A DNA stretch of 64,000 nucleotides. Origin: Glaciecola sp. HTCC2999 (GTDB taxonomy: Bacteria; Pseudomonadota; Gammaproteobacteria; Enterobacterales; Alteromonadaceae). Below, piece after piece: positions 9,127 to 16,327 of this stretch. The notes beneath the pieces were generated by a model, which ran no database searches, was not told where the DNA came from, and worked only from the letters and a program-made list of their open reading frames with translations. The stretch's first letter is position 1; every line of letters starts with the position of its first letter. The stretch covers positions 1 to 64,000 of the forward strand of contig CATECQ010000035.1 in assembly GCA_949498985.1 (NCBI GenBank), given 5' to 3'. The translations under genes and the position numbers were made by a program.

Positions 9127-10263
9127 TTAAGACAATCTTGACAAAAAGTCTTCATAAGTGAATTCTCTTATTAAATCAAACTCACCATTTTGCCGTAAAA
9201 TACCAATGCTTGGGTGTTGAACACCGTTGAAAAATGTAGTTTTGACCATCGTATAATGCATCATATCTTCAAATACGATGCGCTGACCAACGGTTATCGG
9301 TTCAGCAAAGCTATATTCGGGTAACATATCACCGGCCAAACAAGAGTTTCCGCCAAGACGATAAGTGTAAGCGAGCATATTCGGCTGTTGAGCATCTTTA
9401 ATCATGGGGCGATAAGGCATTTCTAATACATCTGGCATATGCGCGGTCACCGAGATATCTAGAATCGCAATTGGACCATTATTTTCAACAATATCCACTA
9501 CTTCTGCAATCAATGGACCCGTTTGCCAAGCAACAGCCGAGCCGGGTTCTAAGATCACATGCAAATGAGGATATTTGGCTTTGAAGCGATTTAGGACATC
9601 AATCAAATGTTCAACATTATATCCGGCCTGAGTCATTAAATGACCACCGCCTAAATTAAGCCATTTTAGTCTGGGGAAATATTCTGAAAATTGTTGCTCA
9701 ATTGCATTAAGCATCCGTTCGGTGGCGTATGAATCACATTCACACAAAGCATGGATATGAAAGCCTTCTATACCTGATAAATCTTGGTCTAATAGTTGTT
9801 TTGCTGTAATACCCAAACGAGAACCTGGCGCGCATGGATCATATAAGGGCGTATCAGCTTCTTGGTGCTCGGGGTTGACTCGCAAGCCTATGCTCACGTT
9901 TGCCTGTTCACAAGTATCTTTGTGCAAAAGATATTGAGCTAGACTGTTAAATGAAATATGGTCAACTTCGTGCACGATTGCTTGCACTTCTGCTGTTTTA
10001 AACGCAGGAGAAAAAGCATGAACTTGTTTACCAAGTCGTTTAGCTAGTTTGGCCTCCCATAATGCGCTTGCAGTTCCACCTTGTAAGTACTCACTGACAA
10101 TATTGAAACACGACCACATTGAAAACCCTTTCAGGGCTAAAATAATATCAACACCTGTCGCGGCTTGAACATTAGCCATTAACTTCAAGTTATCAATTAA
10201 TTTCGCTTCTTCTAACACATAGCATGGGCTAGGAATATTAGGGTTATTTGTCCAATGTGGCAT
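9127..10263 (-). CDS. nspC: Carboxynorspermidine decarboxylase
   Basis: NspC is a PLP-dependent enzyme of the alanine-racemase fold that decarboxylates carboxynorspermidine or carboxyspermidine to norspermidine or spermidine. The probable PLP lysine is K45 in ALKGFSMW. Other family sequences are LNLGGGHLMTQAGY, LEPGSAVAW and SCLAGDMLPEY. At 378 residues it is full length. It follows the carboxynorspermidine synthase gene by 25 bases, so the pair forms a complete two-step pathway from a diamine plus aspartate semialdehyde. Which diamine is used cannot be read from sequence. Confidence 0.94.
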   Translation of the reverse strand: MPHWTNNPNIPSPCYVLEEAKLIDNLKLMANVQAATGVDIILALKGFSMWSCFNIVSEYLQGGTASALWEAKLAKRLGKQVHAFSPAFKTAEVQAIVHEVDHISFNSLAQYLLHKDTCEQANVSIGLRVNPEHQEADTPLYDPCAPGSRLGITAKQLLDQDLSGIEGFHIHALCECDSYATERMLNAIEQQFSEYFPRLKWLNLGGGHLMTQAGYNVEHLIDVLNRFKAKYPHLHVILEPGSAVAWQTGPLIAEVVDIVENNGPIAILDISVTAHMPDVLEMPYRPMIKDAQQPNMLAYTYRLGGNSCLAGDMLPEYSFAEPITVGQRIVFEDMMHYTMVKTTFFNGVQHPSIGILRQNGEFDLIREFTYEDFLSRLS

Positions 10264-10288
10264 TCAAATGTTCCATTTTTATATCAGG

Positions 10289-11491
10289 TTATTGGCTAAA
10301 TGGACTGGTGTCGCATTCCATTACGTGCCAAGGGAGACCATGCTCGTTTAACATCGCCATAAATGGATCTGGATCCATTTGTTCCATGTTAATGACACCC
10401 GGTTGACGCCATGTACCATTGAGCATTAGCGCCGCTCCAATCATTGCAGGGACACCTGTAGTGTATGATACCGCTTGTGCTCCGACTTCTTCATTACACC
10501 TGGCATGTTCGCAGTTGTTATAGATAAATATGGTTTTAGTTTGGCCATCTTTAACACCTGTAATGTATGTACCAATACATGTCATACCTGTGTAACCTTC
10601 AGCGAGCGAACCTGGATTAGGTAAGACGGCTTTTAAAAATTCAAGTGGCGCAATTTGCTGACCATTGAAATCGATCGGTTCAATGCTTGTCATCCCAATC
10701 CCTTCAAGTACTTTTAAGTGATTTAAGTACGCATCACCAAAGGTCATCCAAAAGCGAGCGCGTTTGATGGTGGGGAAGTGTTTGACAATAGACTCTAGCT
10801 CTTCGTGGTACATTAAATAGGATGCACGTGTTCCGATATTTTGATAATGCAGGTCTTCACGAACACTAAGTGGTTCAGTTTCTAACCATTTACCGTCTTG
10901 CCAGTAACGACCACGTTGGGTAATCTCACGAATATTAATTTCAGGATTGAAGTTCGTTGCAAAGGCTTGACCATGATCCCCCCCATTACAATCGACAATA
11001 TCTAAGTAATGAATTTCGTCAAAATAGTGCTTAGCGGCATAGGCGGTATAAACGTTAGTAACACCCGGATCAAACCCGCTACCTAGTAACGCCATTAATC
11101 CTTTTTCGGCAAAACGCTCTTGATAAGCCCACTGCCAAGAATATTCAAATTTAGCGACGTCTTTAGGTTCATAATTAGCTGTGTCTAAGTAATCTACATT
11201 ACAGGCTAAACATGCATCCATAATCGCCAAGTCCTGATAAGGCAATGCGAGATTAACGACGAGATCGGGTTCACAGTCATTAATGATGGCTTCGACCTCA
11301 TGGGCGTGGTCAGCATCAACCGCATACACTTTTTTGACACGTTCGTGGCCGACTTCAGCTTGCAATGCTTCACATTTTGACACTGTCCGAGAGGCTAGGT
11401 AAATTTCTGAAAATAACGCGGTTAAACGGGCGCACTTTTTAACAGTAACCGCCGCAACACCACCAGCACCAATGATTAATACTTTTGACAT
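10289..11491 (-). CDS. Carboxynorspermidine synthase (saccharopine dehydrogenase family)
   Basis: This NADPH-dependent enzyme condenses aspartate beta-semialdehyde with diaminopropane or putrescine to give carboxynorspermidine or carboxyspermidine. The N-terminal Rossmann motif is KVLIIGAGGVAAVTVKKCA. A saccharopine-dehydrogenase-type body follows, with LLGSGFDPGVTNVYTAYAAKH and IVDCNGGDHG. I chose ATG 11491 (400 aa) because it lies directly before the Rossmann strand; a longer in-frame start at 11551 would add a 20-residue tail not seen in the family. Adjacent nspC confirms the assignment. Confidence 0.92.
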   Translation of the reverse strand: MSKVLIIGAGGVAAVTVKKCARLTALFSEIYLASRTVSKCEALQAEVGHERVKKVYAVDADHAHEVEAIINDCEPDLVVNLALPYQDLAIMDACLACNVDYLDTANYEPKDVAKFEYSWQWAYQERFAEKGLMALLGSGFDPGVTNVYTAYAAKHYFDEIHYLDIVDCNGGDHGQAFATNFNPEINIREITQRGRYWQDGKWLETEPLSVREDLHYQNIGTRASYLMYHEELESIVKHFPTIKRARFWMTFGDAYLNHLKVLEGIGMTSIEPIDFNGQQIAPLEFLKAVLPNPGSLAEGYTGMTCIGTYITGVKDGQTKTIFIYNNCEHARCNEEVGAQAVSYTTGVPAMIGAALMLNGTWRQPGVINMEQMDPDPFMAMLNEHGLPWHVMECDTSPFSQ

Positions 11492-11561
11492 AAAGAATGA
11501 CCTTTTGTGATTTTCGCGCATCGTAGCAGAAGATATAATTTTCTCCAACAAGCAATTTTTA

Positions 11562-12032
11562 TTAAGAGAGCAGGTTGGTCAATGGCGCTCCAATAGAAAC
11601 ATTCCCTGCTTGGTACATCACAGGAAAATAAAATTGTTGTGTCGCGCCTTCACATAAACTGACATCAGCGACAATAACATCAGTAAACTGATTATTTTTG
11701 GTTTCAATAACGGCAGCAAAAATTAAGATTGAATTGGCGTTTGATGCATGGACAGTATGATTGAAGATGACCTGCTCAAGACATTCTATCATCCTTGAGC
11801 TCCCATCTTCACCTTGATTAAGTTTGGCAGCATCGTGAGTGAAAACCGGTTGTAAGTCGCCATCTAAATCTACTGCAGCAAAAGGGTAGAGAGTCTCTGT
11901 GTAACGTAATATTGATTCACACAGGCGCATACTCGTCTCAATCATAGTTAATACATTGTCAGGCAGGTCGGAGTAACATACAGACACAAAATAGTCCTTT
12001 TCACGAGTGATATTATTTAAACGTGTACTCAT
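11562..12032 (-). CDS. Conserved-looking hypothetical protein, 156 aa
   Basis: I do not recognise this protein. It is 156 residues with no signal peptide, no membrane helix and no cofactor or metal motif that I can see. It is probably cytoplasmic with mixed alpha/beta character: helical MIETSMRLCESILRYTETL and beta-like NSILIFAAVIETK. It lies between the PLP desulfhydrase-like gene (10-base gap) and carboxynorspermidine synthase (70 bases), all leftward, so cotranscription is likely. Codon use resembles its neighbours. A link to polyamine metabolism is only guilt by association. Confidence 0.7.
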   Translation of the reverse strand: MSTRLNNITREKDYFVSVCYSDLPDNVLTMIETSMRLCESILRYTETLYPFAAVDLDGDLQPVFTHDAAKLNQGEDGSSRMIECLEQVIFNHTVHASNANSILIFAAVIETKNNQFTDVIVADVSLCEGATQQFYFPVMYQAGNVSIGAPLTNLLS

Positions 12033-12042
12033 CCAATATAGT

Positions 12043-13077
12043 TCATATTAGCGTTTTGCGTTGTCCTTGAAGGCCGCCAGTATGCAACATAATGACGTTG
12101 TCATAATTTGACAGGACATTATCTTCTATGAGTTGCTTGAGAGCAAAAGCGACTTTGCCCGAATATACCGGCTCAAATTTCATTGTTTGAGCGCAAAAAT
12201 CGAGTAATTCAGGTGAACTTTTTGCATAACCCCCCTCATGAAAATCAGGGGTTATTTTCCAGATTGGGAGTTTTATTGATCGGTGATGAGTATCGGGTAT
12301 TAACTTGTGTAAATGGGCCAGTGTCAGTCCTTCCAAATAATTAGAAGCCTCATTAATATGAGCTTTGAGTACGGCAATGCCTAATATTTCAATATCTAGG
12401 TGGGGATGAATTTCCATTTGCTGAGCTACGCCATAAATAAGGCCGGCTAATGTTGCTGCTGTGGCGACCGGTGTAATAATCAAATGACGCTGATATAAAA
12501 GTGGCTGAGTGTGATGAGTATTAATATGACTGACATTTTTAAGTTGAGTTACAATCTCATTGATACATTTGGCCACGCCCAAAGGTGCATGTTCATTTGA
12601 TCCCCCCTCTGGAATGAATAATGCGTTTGGGTATTTAGACTGTAATGTTGCAATGTATGTTAAATCATGGCGTTGTTTGTACTCTAACTTAGTTAACCAA
12701 TGTAGATTGGCCCCCCACTTATCTAAATCGGCTAAACAAGGTGTCAATTGATGGGTATAATTGCCACGAACAAAAGCATGAAGCTCGATATTTAAACGTG
12801 TACAAATATAGCCAAGGGCATGTAAATGATTAGAATATCCACCACCAAAGCTCACTATTTGATCGGGTAATTGGTGATGTTGTTCTATGTACGTGGTTAA
12901 TGTGGGCGCTAGTTTCCGCCATTTATTACCAGAAATAATCGGATGAATCGCATCATCGTGTTTCAGCCATAAGGATACAGAGTGACTACCTTCGATACCC
13001 AGTTCATGGGGTGTTACCTTGACTAAAGGAGAAGGGAGTTGCAGATTTAGGCGTTCTGTAAGATTAATGAGTGCCAT
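12043..13077 (-). CDS. PLP enzyme, D-cysteine desulfhydrase/ACC deaminase family
   Basis: This fold-type II PLP enzyme belongs to the family of D-cysteine desulfhydrase and 1-aminocyclopropane-1-carboxylate deaminase. The candidate PLP lysine is K52 in SGNKWRKL. FGGGYSNHLHALGY forms the phosphate/substrate loop, and PEGGSNEHAPLGVAKCINEI is a family signature. I chose ATG 13077 (344 aa); the longer frame from 13161 adds a hydrophobic, poorly matching stretch. Substrate cannot be decided; D-cysteine desulfhydrase-like activity is more usual in gammaproteobacteria than ACC deaminase. Confidence 0.85.
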   Translation of the reverse strand: MALINLTERLNLQLPSPLVKVTPHELGIEGSHSVSLWLKHDDAIHPIISGNKWRKLAPTLTTYIEQHHQLPDQIVSFGGGYSNHLHALGYICTRLNIELHAFVRGNYTHQLTPCLADLDKWGANLHWLTKLEYKQRHDLTYIATLQSKYPNALFIPEGGSNEHAPLGVAKCINEIVTQLKNVSHINTHHTQPLLYQRHLIITPVATAATLAGLIYGVAQQMEIHPHLDIEILGIAVLKAHINEASNYLEGLTLAHLHKLIPDTHHRSIKLPIWKITPDFHEGGYAKSSPELLDFCAQTMKFEPVYSGKVAFALKQLIEDNVLSNYDNVIMLHTGGLQGQRKTLI

Positions 13078-13144
13078 TGTGATCAATGCGCCTATGCAAA
13101 CGGTATTAATGATTATAATGAGTAAATATTGAAACGAGGTCAAT

Positions 13145-13708
13145 ATGTCTTTCAATATCACGAAGAGTTCAGCATCTTTTTTGTGGTTAATGCTAGGTAT
13201 GTCTATTTGCTTAGGAATGAGTAGTCAGTACTTACACGCCAATACAGTAGTCGTGCCAAACTATGTTAAAGACATTGTTCCTAATGCTGCCGTGCAAGGC
13301 CAAAGTCGGTTAACTGTATACTTTTTCAAAGTGTACGATGCAACCTTAATTAGTCCTCGAGGGCAATACTCGCCAGACCAACCTTTTGCCTTAAGATTAG
13401 CCTATTTAAGAGATTTAATGGGTAAAGACATTGCAGAGCGCTCAATCGATGAAATGCGTGACTTAGGTTATCAAGACACCACTTTACTCGCTCAGTGGTT
13501 AGTTGAGATGGAGAAAGCGTTTCCCGATATTAAAGAAGGGGATGTGTTAACGGGTGTTGTGGATGATAAACAACACACGTCTTTTTATTTCAACGGACAA
13601 AAAAGATACACCGTATCTGATCCTCAATTTACAGCTGCGTTTTTTGATATTTGGTTAGCAGAAGGCACATCACAACCCGCCATGCGTAAAGCATTATTAG
13701 GAGAATAA
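13145..13708 (+). CDS. Chalcone isomerase-like periplasmic protein
   Basis: This is an exported protein of the bacterial chalcone isomerase-like family (Chalcone_3 type), whose biological role is unsettled. A signal peptide covers about residues 1-32 (hydrophobic LWLMLGMSICLGM, cleavage likely after LHA). The mature domain shows family features: TVYFFKVYDATLIS, the central LRLAYLRDLMGKDIAERSIDEM and the terminal FFDIWLAEGTSQPAMRKALLG. The next gene, a DUF3833 lipoprotein, starts five bases later. Such pairs often sit with membrane-lipid modification genes elsewhere, but none is seen here. Confidence 0.85.
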   Translation: MSFNITKSSASFLWLMLGMSICLGMSSQYLHANTVVVPNYVKDIVPNAAVQGQSRLTVYFFKVYDATLISPRGQYSPDQPFALRLAYLRDLMGKDIAERSIDEMRDLGYQDTTLLAQWLVEMEKAFPDIKEGDVLTGVVDDKQHTSFYFNGQKRYTVSDPQFTAAFFDIWLAEGTSQPAMRKALLGE

Positions 13709-13712
13709 GGCA

Positions 13713-14273
13713 ATGAAAAAACAGTTCAAAATTTTTGTGGTTGTTAGTGCATTAATCGGTGTGATAAGCGGATGCTCATTGACCATCGATGGTGACATAT
13801 ATAAACAACAAGCGCCTAAATTTGATTTGGTTGAATTTTTCGATGGTAATGTTACCGCGTGGGGGATTGTTCAAAATCGTTCCGGAGAGGTCGTACAGCG
13901 TTTTATTGTTGATATTGATGGTAGCTTTGAGGACGGTGTTCTTGTACTTGACGAAACGTTTGAATACATTGTCGGTGAAGGGGTGACTAAACGAGTTTGG
14001 CGTTTAACTCAAAATACAGACGGGTCATTCACGGGTTCGGCTGGAGATATTGCAGGACAAGCCACCGGTACCGCTCACGGTAATGCATTTAACTTCGTTT
14101 ATGAAATGGATCTTAAAGTAGACGGAACAAGTTACCGAGTCGCTTTTGATGATTGGTTCTTTGCACTAGATGATTCAACGTTAATGAATCGCTCATATAT
14201 CAAGAAATTCGGTATAGTAATGGCTGACGTCACTATTTTTATGCAGCGTCAACCTGCTTTAGATAAGCCATAA
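13713..14273 (+). CDS. DUF3833 family lipoprotein
   Basis: This is a probable lipoprotein of the DUF3833 family, function unknown. The signal peptide ends at ALIGVISGC with the lipid cysteine near residue 21. The mature part is rich in beta strands and contains the family-typical FFDGNVTAWGIVQNRSGEVVQRF, followed by RVWRL and DDWFFALDDSTLMNRSYIKKFG. It is immediately downstream of the chalcone isomerase-like gene with a shared ribosome-binding region (ggagaataagg), which implies cotranscription. It converges on aceK. Confidence 0.85.
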   Translation: MKKQFKIFVVVSALIGVISGCSLTIDGDIYKQQAPKFDLVEFFDGNVTAWGIVQNRSGEVVQRFIVDIDGSFEDGVLVLDETFEYIVGEGVTKRVWRLTQNTDGSFTGSAGDIAGQATGTAHGNAFNFVYEMDLKVDGTSYRVAFDDWFFALDDSTLMNRSYIKKFGIVMADVTIFMQRQPALDKP

Positions 14274-14293
14274 TAGCGGATGGGGAACTGTTT

Positions 14294-16024
14294 TTATAGG
14301 TATGCGATTTTCTTCTTCCCAGGTTCGTAGAAAAAACTTTTCCTAGGATTGTAAGGGGTGAAGTTAATCGTTTTACCTTCTTTACATACGGCTTGAAGTT
14401 GACGCCAATACGCGGGGGTCATTAAATCGCCATGCAATTCTTTTAAGCAATCTTTCAGATGTTTTTTGCCAACAATAAAATGCTCGAACTGTTCTGGGAA
14501 AACATCATTGGGCGCAACGGATAAGGTATCTAAGGCGTAAGGGTCGTCAGATTTTGGGATCTCTCTGAAATTACGTTCATCCATAAAACAAATTTCATCA
14601 TAATCATAGAAAATCACGCGCCCATGTTTAGTGATCCCGAAGTTCTTATGCAACATATCACCCGGAAAGATATTAGTTAACGCTATTTGTTTGATACATA
14701 ATCCTAACTCATCAATCGCGTGACGGATTTTTTCTTCGTCAGTTTCATCGCGAAGGTAAAGGTTTAAAGGTGTCATTCGACGTTCAATGTATAAGTGCTT
14801 GATGATTAAATTATTCTCATTAATTTCAATACTACCGGCACAGGTTTCTTTGAGATAAGTGAGTAATTCACTATCAAACCGGTCTAATGGAAACGTAAAG
14901 TTTACATATTCATGCGTATCAGCCATGCGTCCGACACGATCGGACGTTTTAACTAAACGGTAACGATCTTTGACATGTTCACGCGTGATTTTTTTACTCT
15001 CAGCGAATTCATCCTTGATAACTTTAAATACTACGCCGTAGCTGGGAAGGTGAAATACTGTCATGACTAAACCTTTAATCCCAGGTGCCAGGGCGAATAG
15101 ATCATCAGTTCGTTCAACATGGGCTTTATAGTTACGGTAAAATTCGGTTTTACCGTGTTTATAGAAGCCTAGCGACATGTAGAGTTCGAATTGTTTTTTG
15201 TTAGGTAAGAGCTCTTGCAGGAACGCGACGACCTCTGCCGGATATTGGGAGTCTGCCATGAAGTAAGAGCGCGCAAAGCCGAAAATGACACTTAAATCTT
15301 TACGGTCCGTGAGTAATGCATCAACGAATATTTGATGAAAGCGATTGATACGTAAGGCGATGACGAAAGGGATGGTTTCATCTGGCATACAAATACGCCC
15401 AATTAAATAAGCGGCTTTACCTCGATAAAAAACAGATTTGAGCATCTCTACAGTATGAACGCTACTGAGTTGTTCTGGGGAGAGTATTTTTCGTAAACCG
15501 GTATCTAAATTCCCTAAATCTCGTGGGAGCTCAGCAAATGCAGTGTTGAAGCGGTAAACAGTAAATATTTCCTCAAACATATTACGCACCGTGCCGGTGG
15601 TATCAAATGCGTTGACAACTTTAAGGCGATCTTGACCCGGTAAAAAACAGCGGGTTGAATTGACATACATCATAGTGTCATCAATCTGTCCATGTTTGAA
15701 GATGCGACAAATAATTGAATTATAAAACGTTTCTGCCAGTTCAAATTGTGGATGTGTTGCTAATAGCTTAGTGTAAGCTAGCTTCATTTCAACCCACAAT
15801 TCAAGAGGCTCTTGAGAAGGTGTCATAACATCAAATAGCTCAGCAACGACGTCAGAAACACTTTGATCATAGTCATTGATACGTTCACGGATAGATTGCT
15901 GGCATTCATTCCACAGACGTTTTTCAAATCGCTCCTGCGCGCCTCTCGTGATACGCGTATACTTACGATAATTTTTATCAAAGCCACCCATAATCAAATA
16001 AGCAATCTTCTTAGCGCGATCCAT
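14294..16024 (-). CDS. aceK: Isocitrate dehydrogenase kinase/phosphatase
   Basis: AceK reversibly phosphorylates isocitrate dehydrogenase and so sets the branch between the TCA cycle and glyoxylate bypass. At 576 residues it is full length. The kinase ATP-binding loop LAPGIKGLVMTVFHLPS, the invariant lysine region GVVFKVIKDEF and the catalytic FYDYDEICFMDERNF stretch are all present. In enterics aceK follows aceBA; here it is alone, between a DUF3833 gene and the thr operon, so the glyoxylate-shunt genes must lie elsewhere if present. Confidence 0.96.
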   Translation of the reverse strand: MDRAKKIAYLIMGGFDKNYRKYTRITRGAQERFEKRLWNECQQSIRERINDYDQSVSDVVAELFDVMTPSQEPLELWVEMKLAYTKLLATHPQFELAETFYNSIICRIFKHGQIDDTMMYVNSTRCFLPGQDRLKVVNAFDTTGTVRNMFEEIFTVYRFNTAFAELPRDLGNLDTGLRKILSPEQLSSVHTVEMLKSVFYRGKAAYLIGRICMPDETIPFVIALRINRFHQIFVDALLTDRKDLSVIFGFARSYFMADSQYPAEVVAFLQELLPNKKQFELYMSLGFYKHGKTEFYRNYKAHVERTDDLFALAPGIKGLVMTVFHLPSYGVVFKVIKDEFAESKKITREHVKDRYRLVKTSDRVGRMADTHEYVNFTFPLDRFDSELLTYLKETCAGSIEINENNLIIKHLYIERRMTPLNLYLRDETDEEKIRHAIDELGLCIKQIALTNIFPGDMLHKNFGITKHGRVIFYDYDEICFMDERNFREIPKSDDPYALDTLSVAPNDVFPEQFEHFIVGKKHLKDCLKELHGDLMTPAYWRQLQAVCKEGKTINFTPYNPRKSFFYEPGKKKIAYL

Positions 16025-16138
16025 AACCTACCTTAATATTTGTTGTGTCGTTAATAATGCGTGTTTTAAGCAATGAACATCAGCTAGACATTAGTCTATA
16101 TTTATTGCGCAAAATTTCCATGAATTGGATTTAGCAGT

Positions 16139-16162
16139 TGACATTTAGACGTCTATACGGCA
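16139..16162 (+). promoter_or_regulatory. Probable MetJ operator upstream of the thr operon
   Basis: Three tandem octamers read TGACATTT, AGACGTCT (16147-16154) and ATACGGCA. The middle one is a perfect met box and the flanking ones match AGACGTCT at five of eight positions each. The core AGACGTCTATACG is identical to that in the metK operator in this window. It overlaps promoter candidates: TTGACA at 16138-16143 without a well-placed -10, or TTAGCA 16131-16136 with TATACG 16154-16159 at 17-base spacing. MetJ binding would therefore repress thrABC when S-adenosylmethionine is high. Confidence 0.6.
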
Positions 16163-16172
16163 AATTATATGC

Positions 16173-16241
16173 ATGAATATAAATACAAAAACCAACGACA
16201 TGATTATTATTACCACCCTTGTAAGGGCGGACGTTGGTTAG
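16173..16241 (+). CDS. thrL: thr operon leader peptide
   Basis: A 22-codon frame translates as MNINTKTNDM-IIITT-LVRADVG. It contains three isoleucine codons followed by two threonine codons in a row, plus two more threonines earlier, directly upstream of a terminator hairpin and thrA. This is the classic design for attenuation by threonyl- and isoleucyl-tRNA supply. No good ribosome binding site precedes the first ATG, so the exact start is uncertain; an internal ATG at 16200 would leave only the IIITT part. Confidence 0.7.
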   Translation: MNINTKTNDMIIITTLVRADVG

Positions 16242-16262
16242 TGGAAGTTCACAAATCATCCG

Positions 16263-16291
16263 AAGCCCGCTAAGTAAGCGGGCTTTTTTGT
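16263..16291 (+). terminator. thr operon attenuator
   Basis: The 9-bp perfect stem aagcccgct/agcgggctt (16263-16271 and 16277-16285) with loop aagta is followed by a T-rich run. It lies 21 bases after the leader stop and 37 bases before thrA. An upstream pairing of aaccaacg (16190-16197) with cgttggtt (16232-16239) spans the isoleucine/threonine codons and could take part in the alternative folds. Confidence 0.85.
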
Positions 16292-16327
16292 TTTTACCGG
16301 TATCAATTTTTCGAACTAGGAGTTCAC

